Source: Actinoplanes sandaracinus (GTDB lineage Bacteria > Actinomycetota > Actinomycetes > Mycobacteriales > Micromonosporaceae). Taken from it: a DNA stretch of 64,000 bases. Location of the stretch: contig NZ_JASCTH010000015.1 of the NCBI RefSeq assembly GCF_030009775.1, positions 52,177 to 116,176 on the forward strand, given 5' to 3'. This document shows positions 39,430 through 48,229 of this stretch, piece by piece. Under the pieces are notes generated by a model. The model did no database searches. It was given only the letters and a program-made list of their open reading frames with translations, and was not told where the DNA came from. The stretch's first letter is position 1, and each line of letters starts with the position of its first letter. The position numbers were made by a program, and so were the translations under genes.

Positions 39430-42276
39430 CTAAGTGCCCGATGACCGACCGGCACTCGGCGGTGTCTGAGTCGTCGGCTTCTCGTTGCCGGATCCGGCCG
39501 CCCGGTCCCCGGTCGCTCGATCCTCCGCGATCCGGCCCTCTCCGGCCGCGGGCACGGCCGGGTTCTCCACCGTCCGGTCGCCGTCACCGTCGGAACCCGC
39601 GACGTTTCCCACCGTCCGATCGCCGTCGCCGCCACCGTCGCGGCCGACGACATTCCTCACCGTCGGATCGCCGTCGCCGCCGGATGGGACTGCCTTGCTT
39701 TCCACGGTTCGATCATCGGCATCGACGGTGGTGCCTGACCTCGATGGAGCGGCGTCGCGGGCCGACCCGGCCACGTTCTCCACCGTCTGATCCCCGCCGG
39801 ACGGCCTGGGCTGGGTAGAAGTGCTCTGACCTGCCGCCGGTTGCGGCAAGGCCGACTCCTGACGGAGGGGGTCCGACGCCGGACGATCCTGGGTGCGCTG
39901 AGCGTCGACAACATTCGGTAGCGACACGATCTGCGTACGCTCGCCGTCATCAATCACAGCAGTCGTCTCGCCGTGGTCGACCACAGCCGTCGTGTCGCCG
40001 TCCCCCACCACAACCGTCATGTCGCCGTCGCCGGCAGTCGTGTCGCCGTCGTCAACCACAACGGTCGTCTCGCCGTGGTCGAGCACAGCGGTCGTGTCCG
40101 TGCCGAGACCTCGGATGACGGTCGTCTCCTCGTCAGGGTCCGCGCCTCGGGTGATGACCGTGGTCTCCGAGTCGAGGAGCTGCGTGCGCACGGAATCTTG
40201 ATCGATGTGCTCCACCGGGGCGCCCAGGAGCCGGGTCGGCACGGACTCCAGCGACTGCGTGGGCACGCTCTCCGAGTCGGCGGCCGAGCCCGGCACGGGA
40301 TGGGGAACGGTCTTCTCGCCGTCTTCGGGCGGGCGCGCAACCAGCGACGGCGTGGGCCGCACACCGGGAGTGAGGACGGTGGCCTCAGCGGTGGCGGTGT
40401 GCACGAAGATCGTGTCATCTTCGTCGTAGTCGGCACGTGGCCCGGAGGCCCGCTCGTCGTAGCGGTCGAACCCCGGAATCAGATGGGGCCGATCATCGAC
40501 GGCTCCGGCCCCCGAAGTGACGATGAACTGGGTTTCGTCGCCGTCGTGTTCGCGGGCTCGGCGTTCCTCCTCCGCCCAGCGCGTCTCCCATGCCCCGTCG
40601 TCGTCCTCCGGATCCCAGGTGGCGGCACCGCCACCGGGACGGCCCAAGGATGCCGAGCTGTCCTGGTCAGTCCGCGGATCCTTCGCAGCCGACCGGGAAG
40701 CACCCGTGGCGAGTCGAGCCTGGGCCCCGAGGTCCGACGCATGGTCGTCCGCCGAGGAGGCCCGAGGCTCTCCGTGGGTGGTTTCGGCAGCGATACCGAG
40801 GCCGCCGTCGGCAGCGGTACCGGGGCGAACGTCCCCGGCCTCCCCCTGGCGAATGTTTGCGGCGACCCCGGGACGGCGCTCCGCGGCGATCCCCTGGTCG
40901 GCATCCGCGGCGACTCCGGGGCGGGCCTCCGCGATGGTCCCCGCGTTCCCGGATTCGGCCACACCGGCCACGGCGGCGGGCGCATGACGATCTGGTGACG
41001 AGTGGCGCACCCCGTCCGAATCCTGAGGTGACCCGGCACGACCGAAGTCCGCCACTTCACGCCTCTCGTCAGCGTGTGGCTCACCCGCACCCGGCGCTTT
41101 CGCCGTGGGCCACGCCGCCTCCGTGAATGCTCGTCCCGGCGAGACGTCAGCCCCTTGCGACGGCCCAGCCGCCTTCCCCGAGTGAACGGCAGACTCCGAA
41201 CCGGCCGGACGCGCCCGGCCGGACGCATTCGACGAACCCGCCGAACCCGGCGCATCGGTCGCACCAGGCGAGCGACCCGCCCCGGCTGGAGCAGGCGCAT
41301 TCGGTGGGGCCGGTGCGCTCCCCGAGAACGTTGCGCCTGCTGAACCGCCCACACCGACCGGGCCTGGCGCATGCGGCGAGCGGCTCGCGCCGTCGGGACC
41401 GCCCGGGCCTGCCGGCCGGGGCACGCCCGCCGAACCTGGTTCATCTGCCGGGCTGGTGGAGCTCGGCCCGAACACGCCCGGTGGAGCGGCCGCGGCGGCC
41501 GGTCGATGGCCGCCGCTGTCGTGGGCGGTGTCGCCGGAGGCCTGGCGGGCCCCTTCCTCAGCGGTCTGGCGGGCACGCTCCTCCGCGTAGGCGCGGGCCT
41601 GCGAACGGATCACCGCCGACTCGGTGGCGGCCCGGTCGAGCCAGCCCTCCCACCGTTGCTGCATGGGGCGGATGAGGCCGCCGCCGACACCGACGATGAT
41701 GACTCCGGCGACCGTGGCGAGGATGGCGATGAGGAGAGGCCGGGTGACCGAGGTGGCGATGCCGATCTGGTCGAGTCCGGCGATCACGCCGAGCGTGACG
41801 ATCACCGCGGCGGCCGCCTTGGCGAGGACGCGGGCGTAGCCGAGACCACCCAGGACGGCCGAGATGAGGTCGTGGGCGGCGCCGGCGATGGCGGCGGTGA
41901 CCACCACGATCACGATCGCGACGAAGACCTGCGGCAACCACGAGATGAGCGCGTTGATGAGGTCACCGGCCGGATTGGGCCCCCAGAGGCCGAAGGCCAG
42001 CTGCAGGGCGAACAGCAGCACCACGAAGAACGCCAGGCGGGCGCAGACGTCGGTGGCGCTGGGCGCGCCCGGTTTGAGCAGGCGGCCGGCGGGGCCGCGC
42101 TGCACGGCCCGGTCGAAGCCGACCCGGCGCAGGGTCTTGGCGGTGAGCACACGCGCCAGGCGGGCCAGCAGATAGCCGGCGATCACGATCGCGAGGAACA
42201 CCAGTGCCGAGGGCAGGAACAGCACCACCGACCGCCACATGTCGCTCAGGCCACGGCTCAGCCCGTCTCCGGTCAT
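39430..42276 (-). CDS. Mechanosensitive-channel-like membrane protein (conserved TM helix) with long Thr-rich disordered tail
   Basis: 948 aa. Residues 15-215 hold five or six helices with the conserved TM-helix repeats (LPSALVFLAIVIAGYLLARL, WLPQVFVAIVIVVVTAAIAG, TLGVIAGLDQIGIATSVTRP, ATVAGVIIVGVGGGLI). This is the CmpX/MscS-related fold without the MscS beta domain. The remaining 700 residues are disordered: Ala/Gly/Pro-rich, then (about residues 670-800) a series of E/D-T-T-V/A motifs such as SETTVIT, EETTVIR and GETTVVV, and near the end repeated DRTVEN-like units. The tail is cytosolic if the last helix orientation is as expected. The start has GGGAGGA upstream. Confidence 0.85.
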   Translation of the reverse strand: MTGDGLSRGLSDMWRSVVLFLPSALVFLAIVIAGYLLARLARVLTAKTLRRVGFDRAVQRGPAGRLLKPGAPSATDVCARLAFFVVLLFALQLAFGLWGPNPAGDLINALISWLPQVFVAIVIVVVTAAIAGAAHDLISAVLGGLGYARVLAKAAAAVIVTLGVIAGLDQIGIATSVTRPLLIAILATVAGVIIVGVGGGLIRPMQQRWEGWLDRAATESAVIRSQARAYAEERARQTAEEGARQASGDTAHDSGGHRPAAAAAPPGVFGPSSTSPADEPGSAGVPRPAGPGGPDGASRSPHAPGPVGVGGSAGATFSGSAPAPPNAPAPAGAGRSPGATDAPGSAGSSNASGRARPAGSESAVHSGKAAGPSQGADVSPGRAFTEAAWPTAKAPGAGEPHADERREVADFGRAGSPQDSDGVRHSSPDRHAPAAVAGVAESGNAGTIAEARPGVAADADQGIAAERRPGVAANIRQGEAGDVRPGTAADGGLGIAAETTHGEPRASSADDHASDLGAQARLATGASRSAAKDPRTDQDSSASLGRPGGGAATWDPEDDDGAWETRWAEEERRAREHDGDETQFIVTSGAGAVDDRPHLIPGFDRYDERASGPRADYDEDDTIFVHTATAEATVLTPGVRPTPSLVARPPEDGEKTVPHPVPGSAADSESVPTQSLESVPTRLLGAPVEHIDQDSVRTQLLDSETTVITRGADPDEETTVIRGLGTDTTAVLDHGETTVVVDDGDTTAGDGDMTVVVGDGDTTAVVDHGETTAVIDDGERTQIVSLPNVVDAQRTQDRPASDPLRQESALPQPAAGQSTSTQPRPSGGDQTVENVAGSARDAAPSRSGTTVDADDRTVESKAVPSGGDGDPTVRNVVGRDGGGDGDRTVGNVAGSDGDGDRTVENPAVPAAGEGRIAEDRATGDRAAGSGNEKPTTQTPPSAGRSSGT

Positions 42277-43006
42277 CCGTCCTCCCTGATTCCGCGCGGC
42301 CGGCCGTCACGCCGCCCTTTGCGAACCATAGGACTCCGGAGTACCAGGCACCTCTGACAATCTCGCGGGTCACCGCTGCCACCGGCCACCGTCGGCCGGG
42401 ACTGGAGAGTGCACGCCCTCGGTCGGCCACAGAAGCCGGGTCAGGGCGGTGCGTGCCCGTTCTCGCAGGCCACGCTCCTGCGGAAGGCGGATGCCGGTGG
42501 GCGGCGAGAGGAGCCGGGCGGCGCTGCCGACTGCCCGTGTCCGCGGTTCGCGGGGCATCTGCGAGGGATGTCGGCCGCCGCGGATGTCGGGAACGCGACC
42601 CACCCGCGAAAAGCGACACTCGGGAGCAGGGTGACCCCGGTCGGTGGATCACCGGTTCGGGCATGAACGAAAGACCGAGCATCCCGAGGGGTACGCCGCC
42701 GGCGGATCCCGCCTCGACCGGGCCCATCGCGATCACCGCACCGGATCCGCGACGGCTCCTCCGAGGGTCGCAGAACCGGGAGCCACGGGGCCGGGAGCCG
42801 CCGGGTTCGGACGGGCCACGGAGGGAAACCGGACTGCCCGGGTCGCTTTCCCGGTCAGCCACTCACCCTGGGTGAGCCCGAGTGCCGACTCCGAACGCGA
42901 AGGATTTTCGGCATCGAGGGCCTGCCCATGCCAGACAATGGTCAATAATCGGACGGTCGGCCGGTGGGCCATCGTACAAACGGACCACTCGGGATAGGCT
43001 TTCCGC
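42277..43006. other. 730-bp region without a confident gene
   Basis: Two short open frames are conceivable: 42370-42603 on the minus strand (77 aa, GTG start, fairly GC3-biased codons, Arg-rich) and 42663-42875 on the plus strand (70 aa, Pro/Arg-rich). Neither has a clear ribosome binding site or a recognisable family. The right end holds the SpoIIE phosphatase promoter. Confidence 0.4.
42995..43000 (+). promoter_or_regulatory. -10 element TAGGCT of the SpoIIE phosphatase gene
   Basis: TAGGCT begins 12 nt before the ATG at 43007, indicating a leaderless transcript. Confidence 0.5.
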
Positions 43007-45175
43007 ATGGTCGGCTCGGGAGGGTACGGGGCGGGGGGTCTCCACCCGTCTTCGATCACCACGCTGCCCGTGCAGGCAGCCGGAACACCGCACACCGGCC
43101 TGAGCTGCGCGGCGCTGGTGCACGCCCTCGACTGGTCGGCCACCTCGATGGGCCCGATCACCGGGTGGGACCCGGCGCTCCGGGCCGCGGTCGAGCTGGT
43201 GCTCGCCTCCCCGGTGCCGATGCTGCTCACCGTCGGTGACGATTTCGTGGTCGTCTACAACGACGCCTATGCCGAGGTGCTGGGCGGGTTGCATCCGGTC
43301 GCGCTGGGCCGTCCGGCGGCGCAGGCGTTCGGCGTGGCGTGGGAGCAGCCGGGCCTGGGCGACGTCATCCAGCAGGTGCACCGCGGCGGCCGGGCGATCC
43401 TCGAGCCGGAGAGCCAGGTGCAGTTCGCGCCGGGTCATACCGAGCCCGCTTTCTACACCCGGGGCCACTCGGTGATCCGCACGTCGCGGGGCGCGGTGGC
43501 CGGGGTGCTGACGGTGGCCGCGGAGACCACGCACGTGATCCACCGGCTGCAGAGCCTCGGCGAGTTGACCGCACGGCTGGCCGGCGCGCTCACCATCGAC
43601 GATGTCACGCGCGTCGTCCTGGCGTACGCGATGGCGTCTTTCGATCTTGATCATTGTGTCTTCGCGGTGGACGACGGCGGCGCCTACCGTTTCGTCCGCC
43701 GCATCCGTGGCGAGATGCTCGACGAGGTGGACGAGCGTCTGCCGCCGGTCTGGCGGCGCATCGTCGCCGACCCGGCGGCGCCCGCGGTGGCCGCGGCGGA
43801 GACCGGGCGGGCGACGTTCGTCGCCGACGGCGAGCCGCTGGCCGCGGTCGCGAGCGACCGCCACGAGCGGCGGGTCCGTTCGCTGGCCGCTCTTCCTCTG
43901 CGCACGCCGTCGCTGCGCGGTGCGCTGACCGTGGGTTTCCGTCGCCCGCATGTCTGGCTGCCCGCGGAGCGGGCGCTGCTGATGGCCGCGGCCGAGCTGG
44001 TGGCGCAGGCCGCGGAGCGGGCCCGGCGATTCGAGGCCCAGCACGGTACGGCGCAGTTGCTCCAGCGCAGCATGCTTCCCGAGCATCTCCCCGAGCTCGA
44101 CACGTTCCGCATCGCGGCCCGCTATGACGTGGGTGTCGACGGTAACGCGGCCGGCGGCGACTTCTATGACGCGTTCCATCTGCTCGACGGCCGGCTGGCG
44201 ATGGTGCTGGGCGACGTGGCCGGCCACGATGTGCGGGCCGCCGCGGTGATGGGCCAGGTCCGGGCGGCGTTGCGGGCGATGGCGCTGACGGATCCGTCGC
44301 CGCCGAGTGTGCTGGCCGGGCTGGACAGGCTGGTCGGCTCGCTGGGCGCGGAGTCGCGCAACGAGGAGATCTTCGTGACCGTCGTCTACGGGGTTCTGGA
44401 CCCGTCGGACGGCTCGATCACGCTGGCCAGTGCGGGTCATCCGCCGCCGGTGCTGCGCCGGGCCGGGCGGGGCGGCGCGTCGGCCACCGCCGAGTTGGCG
44501 AAGGTTCCGCCGGGCGCCCCGCTGGGTCTGGGCGGGCGCTGGCAGACCGGCGCGGTGCGGCTGGAGCCGGGCGATTCGATCCTGATGTTCAGCGACGGCG
44601 TGGTGGAGCGTCGTGGCCTTCCGCTCAGTGACGGGCTGGACGCGCTGATCGCGGCCGCGGCCGCGTCGCCGAGCGGTGATCCGCGCAACCTGTGTTCGCT
44701 GGCCACCGCGGCGGTACCGGGCACCACCGACGACGACGTGGCGGTGTTGGCGGTGGAGCACGCGCTGGCGATGAGCCGGTCGGCGACGATGCAGGTGGCG
44801 GCGGAGCCGACCGGGCCGAGCCGGGTGCGGCAGTGGATGACGACCCGGTTGCGGGAGTGGGCGGTGCCGGATCAGGTGATCGGCGCGGCGATCCTGTGCA
44901 CGAGCGAGCTGACGACCAACGCGTTGCTGCACGCGGGCACTCCGGCCCAGGTGCACATCGACCTGAACGCGGAACGGCTGCTCGTGTCGGTGGCCGACAC
45001 CGGCACGCGGGGCAGCGTGATCCGGGCGCATGCCGACACCCTGGCGAGCCGGGGCCGCGGACTCGGCCTGATCGAGGAGTTGAGCGATTCGTGGGGCACC
45101 GATCCGACGGTTCGTGGGTCGACGGTCTGGTTCGAGATGCTGCTGGTTCGAGAGGTCGGCGCCGCGGGTAGTTGA
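43007..45175 (+). CDS. PAS/GAF/SpoIIE PP2C phosphatase with C-terminal anti-sigma-type ATPase domain
   Basis: 722 aa, soluble signalling protein. Order: PAS-like sensor (about 50-190; VYNDAYAEVLGG), GAF domain (about 195-345), SpoIIE/PP2C phosphatase (about 350-580; metal-binding GGDFYDAFHL, LGDVAGHDVRAAAVMGQ, SAGHPPPVL and FSDGVVERRG), HATPase_c/RsbW-like kinase domain (about 595-720; SELTTNALLHAGTP, VADTGTRGS, SRGRGLGLIEEL). Such proteins run partner-switching pathways that dephosphorylate and phosphorylate anti-anti-sigma (STAS) factors. Having both activities in one chain is typical of actinomycetes. The STAS partner and sigma factor are not in the window. Confidence 0.93.
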   Translation: MVGSGGYGAGGLHPSSITTLPVQAAGTPHTGLSCAALVHALDWSATSMGPITGWDPALRAAVELVLASPVPMLLTVGDDFVVVYNDAYAEVLGGLHPVALGRPAAQAFGVAWEQPGLGDVIQQVHRGGRAILEPESQVQFAPGHTEPAFYTRGHSVIRTSRGAVAGVLTVAAETTHVIHRLQSLGELTARLAGALTIDDVTRVVLAYAMASFDLDHCVFAVDDGGAYRFVRRIRGEMLDEVDERLPPVWRRIVADPAAPAVAAAETGRATFVADGEPLAAVASDRHERRVRSLAALPLRTPSLRGALTVGFRRPHVWLPAERALLMAAAELVAQAAERARRFEAQHGTAQLLQRSMLPEHLPELDTFRIAARYDVGVDGNAAGGDFYDAFHLLDGRLAMVLGDVAGHDVRAAAVMGQVRAALRAMALTDPSPPSVLAGLDRLVGSLGAESRNEEIFVTVVYGVLDPSDGSITLASAGHPPPVLRRAGRGGASATAELAKVPPGAPLGLGGRWQTGAVRLEPGDSILMFSDGVVERRGLPLSDGLDALIAAAAASPSGDPRNLCSLATAAVPGTTDDDVAVLAVEHALAMSRSATMQVAAEPTGPSRVRQWMTTRLREWAVPDQVIGAAILCTSELTTNALLHAGTPAQVHIDLNAERLLVSVADTGTRGSVIRAHADTLASRGRGLGLIEELSDSWGTDPTVRGSTVWFEMLLVREVGAAGS

Positions 45176-45337
45176 CCGATCATGCGCTCTGGAGCCCTCT
45201 TCGACGTCGGCCGCGACCCGGTCGGCACCACCTGTCCGCACGTCGTCCCGCGCTGGGAGGCTGTCAGGTCGAGCTCGGCCGCTGTCCTGGACGGCGTGAC
45301 GGGTTCCGCGATCACCCGGCTCGGCTGACCGCACCGC

Positions 45338-46582
45338 ATGGAGCTGTCTGATCTGGTGTATGCCCTCGTCGGTGTGGGCGCCCTGCTCGCGGGCATCCTG
45401 CCCCGCCTGCTGGAGCGCCGCCCGCTGTCCATGCCGATGACTTTCCTGGCGCTGGGGATGATCGTCTTCGGCCTGCCGCTGGGGCTGCCCGACGCCGACC
45501 CGAAGGCGTTTCCGGAGCTGACCGAACACCTCACCGAGGTGGGTGTGATCGTCGCGCTGATGGGCGCCGGGCTGAAGATCGACCGCCCGTTCGGCCGCCG
45601 CCGCTGGGCGTCGACCGGCCGCCTGCTGATCGTCGCGATGCCGCTGACGATCGCGGCGGTGGCGCTGCTGGGCTGGTGGTGGGTGGGTCTCGTGCCTGCG
45701 TCGGCGCTGCTGCTGGGCGCGGCGATGGCGCCGACCGATCCGGTGCTCGCCTCGGACGTGCAGGTGGGCGAGCCGACCGACTCCGAGGATTCGGAGGACG
45801 AGGTGCGGTTCGCGCTGACCTCCGAGGCGGGGCTGAACGACGGGCTGGCGTTCCCGTTCGTCTACGCGGCGATCGCGATCGCCGCGCACGGGCTCGATCC
45901 GGCCGGCTGGTTCGGCGAGTGGGTGTTGAAGGACGTCCTCTACAAGGGTGTCGTCGGCCTGGTCGGCGGCATCGTGATCGGCCGGTTGCTGGGGAAGCTG
46001 TTCTTCCGCGCGAAACGGGACTCGCTGCGGCTCTCCCGGCATTCTGAGGGATTTCTGGCGCTGGCGGCGACCTTTCTGGCGTACGGGCTGGTCGAGGTCG
46101 CCGGGGGCTACGGCTTCCTGGCGGTGTTCGTGGCGGCACGGACGATCCGGGCGGCGGAGCGGTCACACGAGTACCACCAGGTGCTGCACGATTTCGCCGA
46201 GCAGACCGAGCGGCTGTTGACCGTACTGTTGCTGCTTCTGCTCGGTGGGGCGGTGGTCGGCGGCCTGCTGATGCCGCTCACCTGGCAGGCCGCTCTGGCC
46301 GGCCTGACGCTGATCTTCTTGATCCGTCCGCTGGCCGCGTTCGTGGCGTTGCGTGGAGCGCCGGGACGCACGTCGGAACACTGGGTGATCGCCACGTTCG
46401 GTATTCGTGGCATCGGCTCGTTCTATTACGTAGCGTATGCAGTCACACATGCCGATTTCCCCGGCACGGATCTCGTCTGGGCGACCGCCGCATTCGTCGT
46501 CGTCGTGTCCGTAGTGCTCCACGGTGTCGCCGCAACTCCGGTAATGCGTCACCTGGATCACTCACACGCCTACACACGGTAA
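45338..46582 (+). CDS. Na+/H+ (cation:proton) antiporter, CPA1 type
   Basis: 414 aa with about 12 membrane helices. Ion-binding motifs: GAAMAPTDPVLASDVQVG (TDP) and SEAGLNDGLAFPFVYAAIA (ND). The end AVTHADFPGTDLVWATAAFV and the helix pattern match the NhaP/CPA1 family. It exchanges Na+ or K+ for protons at the inner membrane for pH and salt homeostasis. The 162-bp gap before it contains a possible 48-aa ORF (45182-45328) with no support. Confidence 0.92.
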   Translation: MELSDLVYALVGVGALLAGILPRLLERRPLSMPMTFLALGMIVFGLPLGLPDADPKAFPELTEHLTEVGVIVALMGAGLKIDRPFGRRRWASTGRLLIVAMPLTIAAVALLGWWWVGLVPASALLLGAAMAPTDPVLASDVQVGEPTDSEDSEDEVRFALTSEAGLNDGLAFPFVYAAIAIAAHGLDPAGWFGEWVLKDVLYKGVVGLVGGIVIGRLLGKLFFRAKRDSLRLSRHSEGFLALAATFLAYGLVEVAGGYGFLAVFVAARTIRAAERSHEYHQVLHDFAEQTERLLTVLLLLLLGGAVVGGLLMPLTWQAALAGLTLIFLIRPLAAFVALRGAPGRTSEHWVIATFGIRGIGSFYYVAYAVTHADFPGTDLVWATAAFVVVVSVVLHGVAATPVMRHLDHSHAYTR

Positions 46583-46687
46583 CTTAATACTGCTCTAAAC
46601 CGGACAATGAACCGGCCGGTGGTGACGAAGCGTTATCAGTGCCGTAGAGTGCTGGATTAACTGGGGATGTCCACAACGGAGCGGCTC

Positions 46688-47446
46688 ATGCGGATCAGAG
46701 GCTATGCACCCTTGACACCTTGCTGGGTGGAACTGGCGAGTGCGGACCCCGCACGCGCGGCACAGTTCTACGGAGAGTTGTTCGGCTGGGAGTCGGCGGG
46801 TGATCGGTTCAAGCTTGGGGGGCATGCCGTCGCTGGTCTCACCCGCAGCCGGCTCGACCGGCCGGACGGCTGGCTCACTCACCTGAGCACGCCCGACATG
46901 GAGGAGTCGCTCGAGCACGTCGCGCTCTCCGGCGGCCACTGCCTGAGCCATCCGGCTGAGGCGCACGGCGGCCGGCGCGCGATCGTCGCCGACCCGTCCG
47001 GCGCGATCATCGGACTCTGGCAGGGTTACGACTTCGCCGGCGCGCAGGCCGGTGGTGAACCAGGCACCATGTCCTGGCCGGAATTGATCACTGACGACCC
47101 GGACGGCGCGGCCCGCTTCTACGGCTCGGCGTTCGGCTGGCTGCTGCGCCACGAGTTCGGCTCCGGCGAGTGGCTCAACCAGGCCCACGACGCCGTCGCC
47201 GGCATCGCGCCGGGCTACCGGGGCGCGTGGTGGCGCGTCGCCTTCCAGGTCGAGGACATCGAAGCCGTGGCGGACCACTGCGAACGCCTCGGCGGCACGA
47301 TCGTCACCCAACCGTGCGCCGTGGGCATGACCGCGTTCGCCGAACTGCAGGACCCGTTCGGCGCACGCTTCTCGATCGCCGCACCGGTCTACCACCCGGT
47401 CGAGCTGACCGTCTCCCTGGGCAGCACCCTGCCCGCCTGGGACTGA
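46688..47446 (+). CDS. Two-domain VOC-family protein
   Basis: About 252 aa with two glyoxalase-like halves. First: RGYAPLTPCWVELASADPAR followed by FYGELFGWES; second: GTMSWPELITDDPDGAARFY then GSAFGWLL. This is the layout of the CFP32/hydroxylase-like VOC proteins of actinomycetes. The start at 46688 (GGAG 6 nt upstream) matches the family opening MRIRGY; an in-frame ATG at 46667 is an alternative. Function unknown. Confidence 0.85.
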   Translation: MRIRGYAPLTPCWVELASADPARAAQFYGELFGWESAGDRFKLGGHAVAGLTRSRLDRPDGWLTHLSTPDMEESLEHVALSGGHCLSHPAEAHGGRRAIVADPSGAIIGLWQGYDFAGAQAGGEPGTMSWPELITDDPDGAARFYGSAFGWLLRHEFGSGEWLNQAHDAVAGIAPGYRGAWWRVAFQVEDIEAVADHCERLGGTIVTQPCAVGMTAFAELQDPFGARFSIAAPVYHPVELTVSLGSTLPAWD

Positions 47447-47475
47447 CATTCGAAGACCGAAACGCATCACATGGA

Positions 47476-47503
47476 AGAGGCCGACCCTTCGGGGCCGGCC
47501 TCT
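47476..47503 (+). terminator. TTCG-loop hairpin after the VOC gene
   Basis: AGAGGCCG and CGGCCTCT form the outer stem, CCC/GGG the inner stem with one mismatch, around TTCG. No long T-run. Confidence 0.65.
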
Positions 47504-47634
47504 CCGCGTTCCCACCCTTCTCGCGGTACGCGTGACGCCGCCGGCGCCACTCGATCGGAGCAGTGCCGCATGCCGGTGACCGTCAGCGGGTAGTGGCACA
47601 GACGTTCGAGATCACGACGGGAAGGACGGGTGTC

Positions 47635-47838
47635 ATGACCGACCGGACGGACGCCGGCAACACCATCAAGGACCCCGACGACTGGACCACCGGGGATCAG
47701 CCCGCGACCGGGGCGCAGGAGTCGTACCTCAACACTCTGGCCGCCGAGGCGCACGAGGAGGTTCCGGAGAACCTGTCCAAGGCGGACGCCTCCAAGAAGA
47801 TCGACGAACTGCAGGAGAAGACCGGGCGGGGCGCCTGA
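47635..47838 (+). CDS. DUF3072 protein (67 aa)
   Basis: Small acidic protein: MTDRTDAGNTIKDPDDWTTG, then PATGAQESYLNTLAAEAHEE and LSKADASKKIDELQEKTGRG. This is the DUF3072 pattern (x-Q-x-x-Y-L-x-T-L-A, then S-K-x-I-D-E-L-Q). Family members occur alone in many actinobacteria and some resemble the C-terminal SAP-like helix pair. GGAAGGA is upstream. Function unknown. Confidence 0.85.
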   Translation: MTDRTDAGNTIKDPDDWTTGDQPATGAQESYLNTLAAEAHEEVPENLSKADASKKIDELQEKTGRGA

Positions 47839-47903
47839 GTCGTCCCGCACCGAAGGCCGGCCCCGCGACGGGGCCCGCCATATCGTCCACCCCGGGTGAA
47901 ACA

Positions 47904-47927
47904 CCCCCCCCCCCCCCCCCCCCCCCC
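47904..47927. repeat. Run of 24 cytosines
   Basis: An uninterrupted C tract, unusually long. The segments on either side (about 47867-47903 and 47926-47966) resemble each other, which raises the possibility of a sequence or assembly error. Confidence 0.95.
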
Positions 47928-47945
47928 GCGGGGCCCCCCATTCTC

Positions 47946-47988
47946 GTCAACCCGGGTTGACACTCCCGTGATGTCAACGTAAGTTGAC
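47946..47988 (+). promoter_or_regulatory. Leaderless promoter with two GTCAAC-N4-GTTGAC operators (HTH/Clp-N operon)
   Basis: GTCAACCCGGGTTGAC (47946-47961, a perfect palindrome) and GTCAACGTAAGTTGAC (47973-47988) are two copies of one dyad whose centres are 27 bp apart. The first overlaps the -35 TTGACA (47957-47962) and the second contains the -10 TAAGTT (47980-47985), spaced by 17 bp. The ATG at 47992 lies 12 nt after the start of the -10. A repressor on both dyads would occlude RNA polymerase; the HTH product of the first gene is the natural candidate. Confidence 0.7.
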
Positions 47989-47991
47989 GGC

Positions 47992-48228
47992 ATGACAGAA
48001 GCGACCGACCTCGCCGCCGCCGCCGGCAGCGCCGACCCGCGGGTCGGGCTTCGGGCGGTGGTGGCACTGCGCCGACTCCTGGAGGGCCTGGAGCGCCTCC
48101 AGGTGGCGAACGCCCGCGCCAAGGGCTGGTCCTGGCAGGAGATCGCCGACGCGCTCGAGGTGACCCGCCAGGGCGTGCACAAGAAGCACGCGCGCCTGCT
48201 GCCGATGCCGGATCCACGGGGAGACTGA
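47992..48228 (+). CDS. Small helix-turn-helix DNA-binding protein (78 aa)
   Basis: A sole HTH domain: GLRAVVALRRLLEGLERLQV then NARAKGWSWQEIADALEVTR and QGVHKKHARLL, resembling the region-4-like HTH found next to Clp-N proteins in actinobacteria. It is followed after 1 nt by the Clp-N gene. Likely autoregulates through the two dyads in its promoter; that is an inference. Confidence 0.85.
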   Translation: MTEATDLAAAAGSADPRVGLRAVVALRRLLEGLERLQVANARAKGWSWQEIADALEVTRQGVHKKHARLLPMPDPRGD

Positions 48229-48229
48229 C

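Noticed and set aside
45182..45328. Possible 48-aa ORF before the antiporter
   Set aside because: No ribosome binding site, no leaderless -10, no hydrophobic or domain pattern.
42863..46042. Very long open frame (1059 codons) on the minus strand
   Set aside because: It is antisense to the SpoIIE phosphatase and the antiporter, whose motifs are clear, and it translates to His/Arg-rich nonsense typical of a GC-rich shadow frame.
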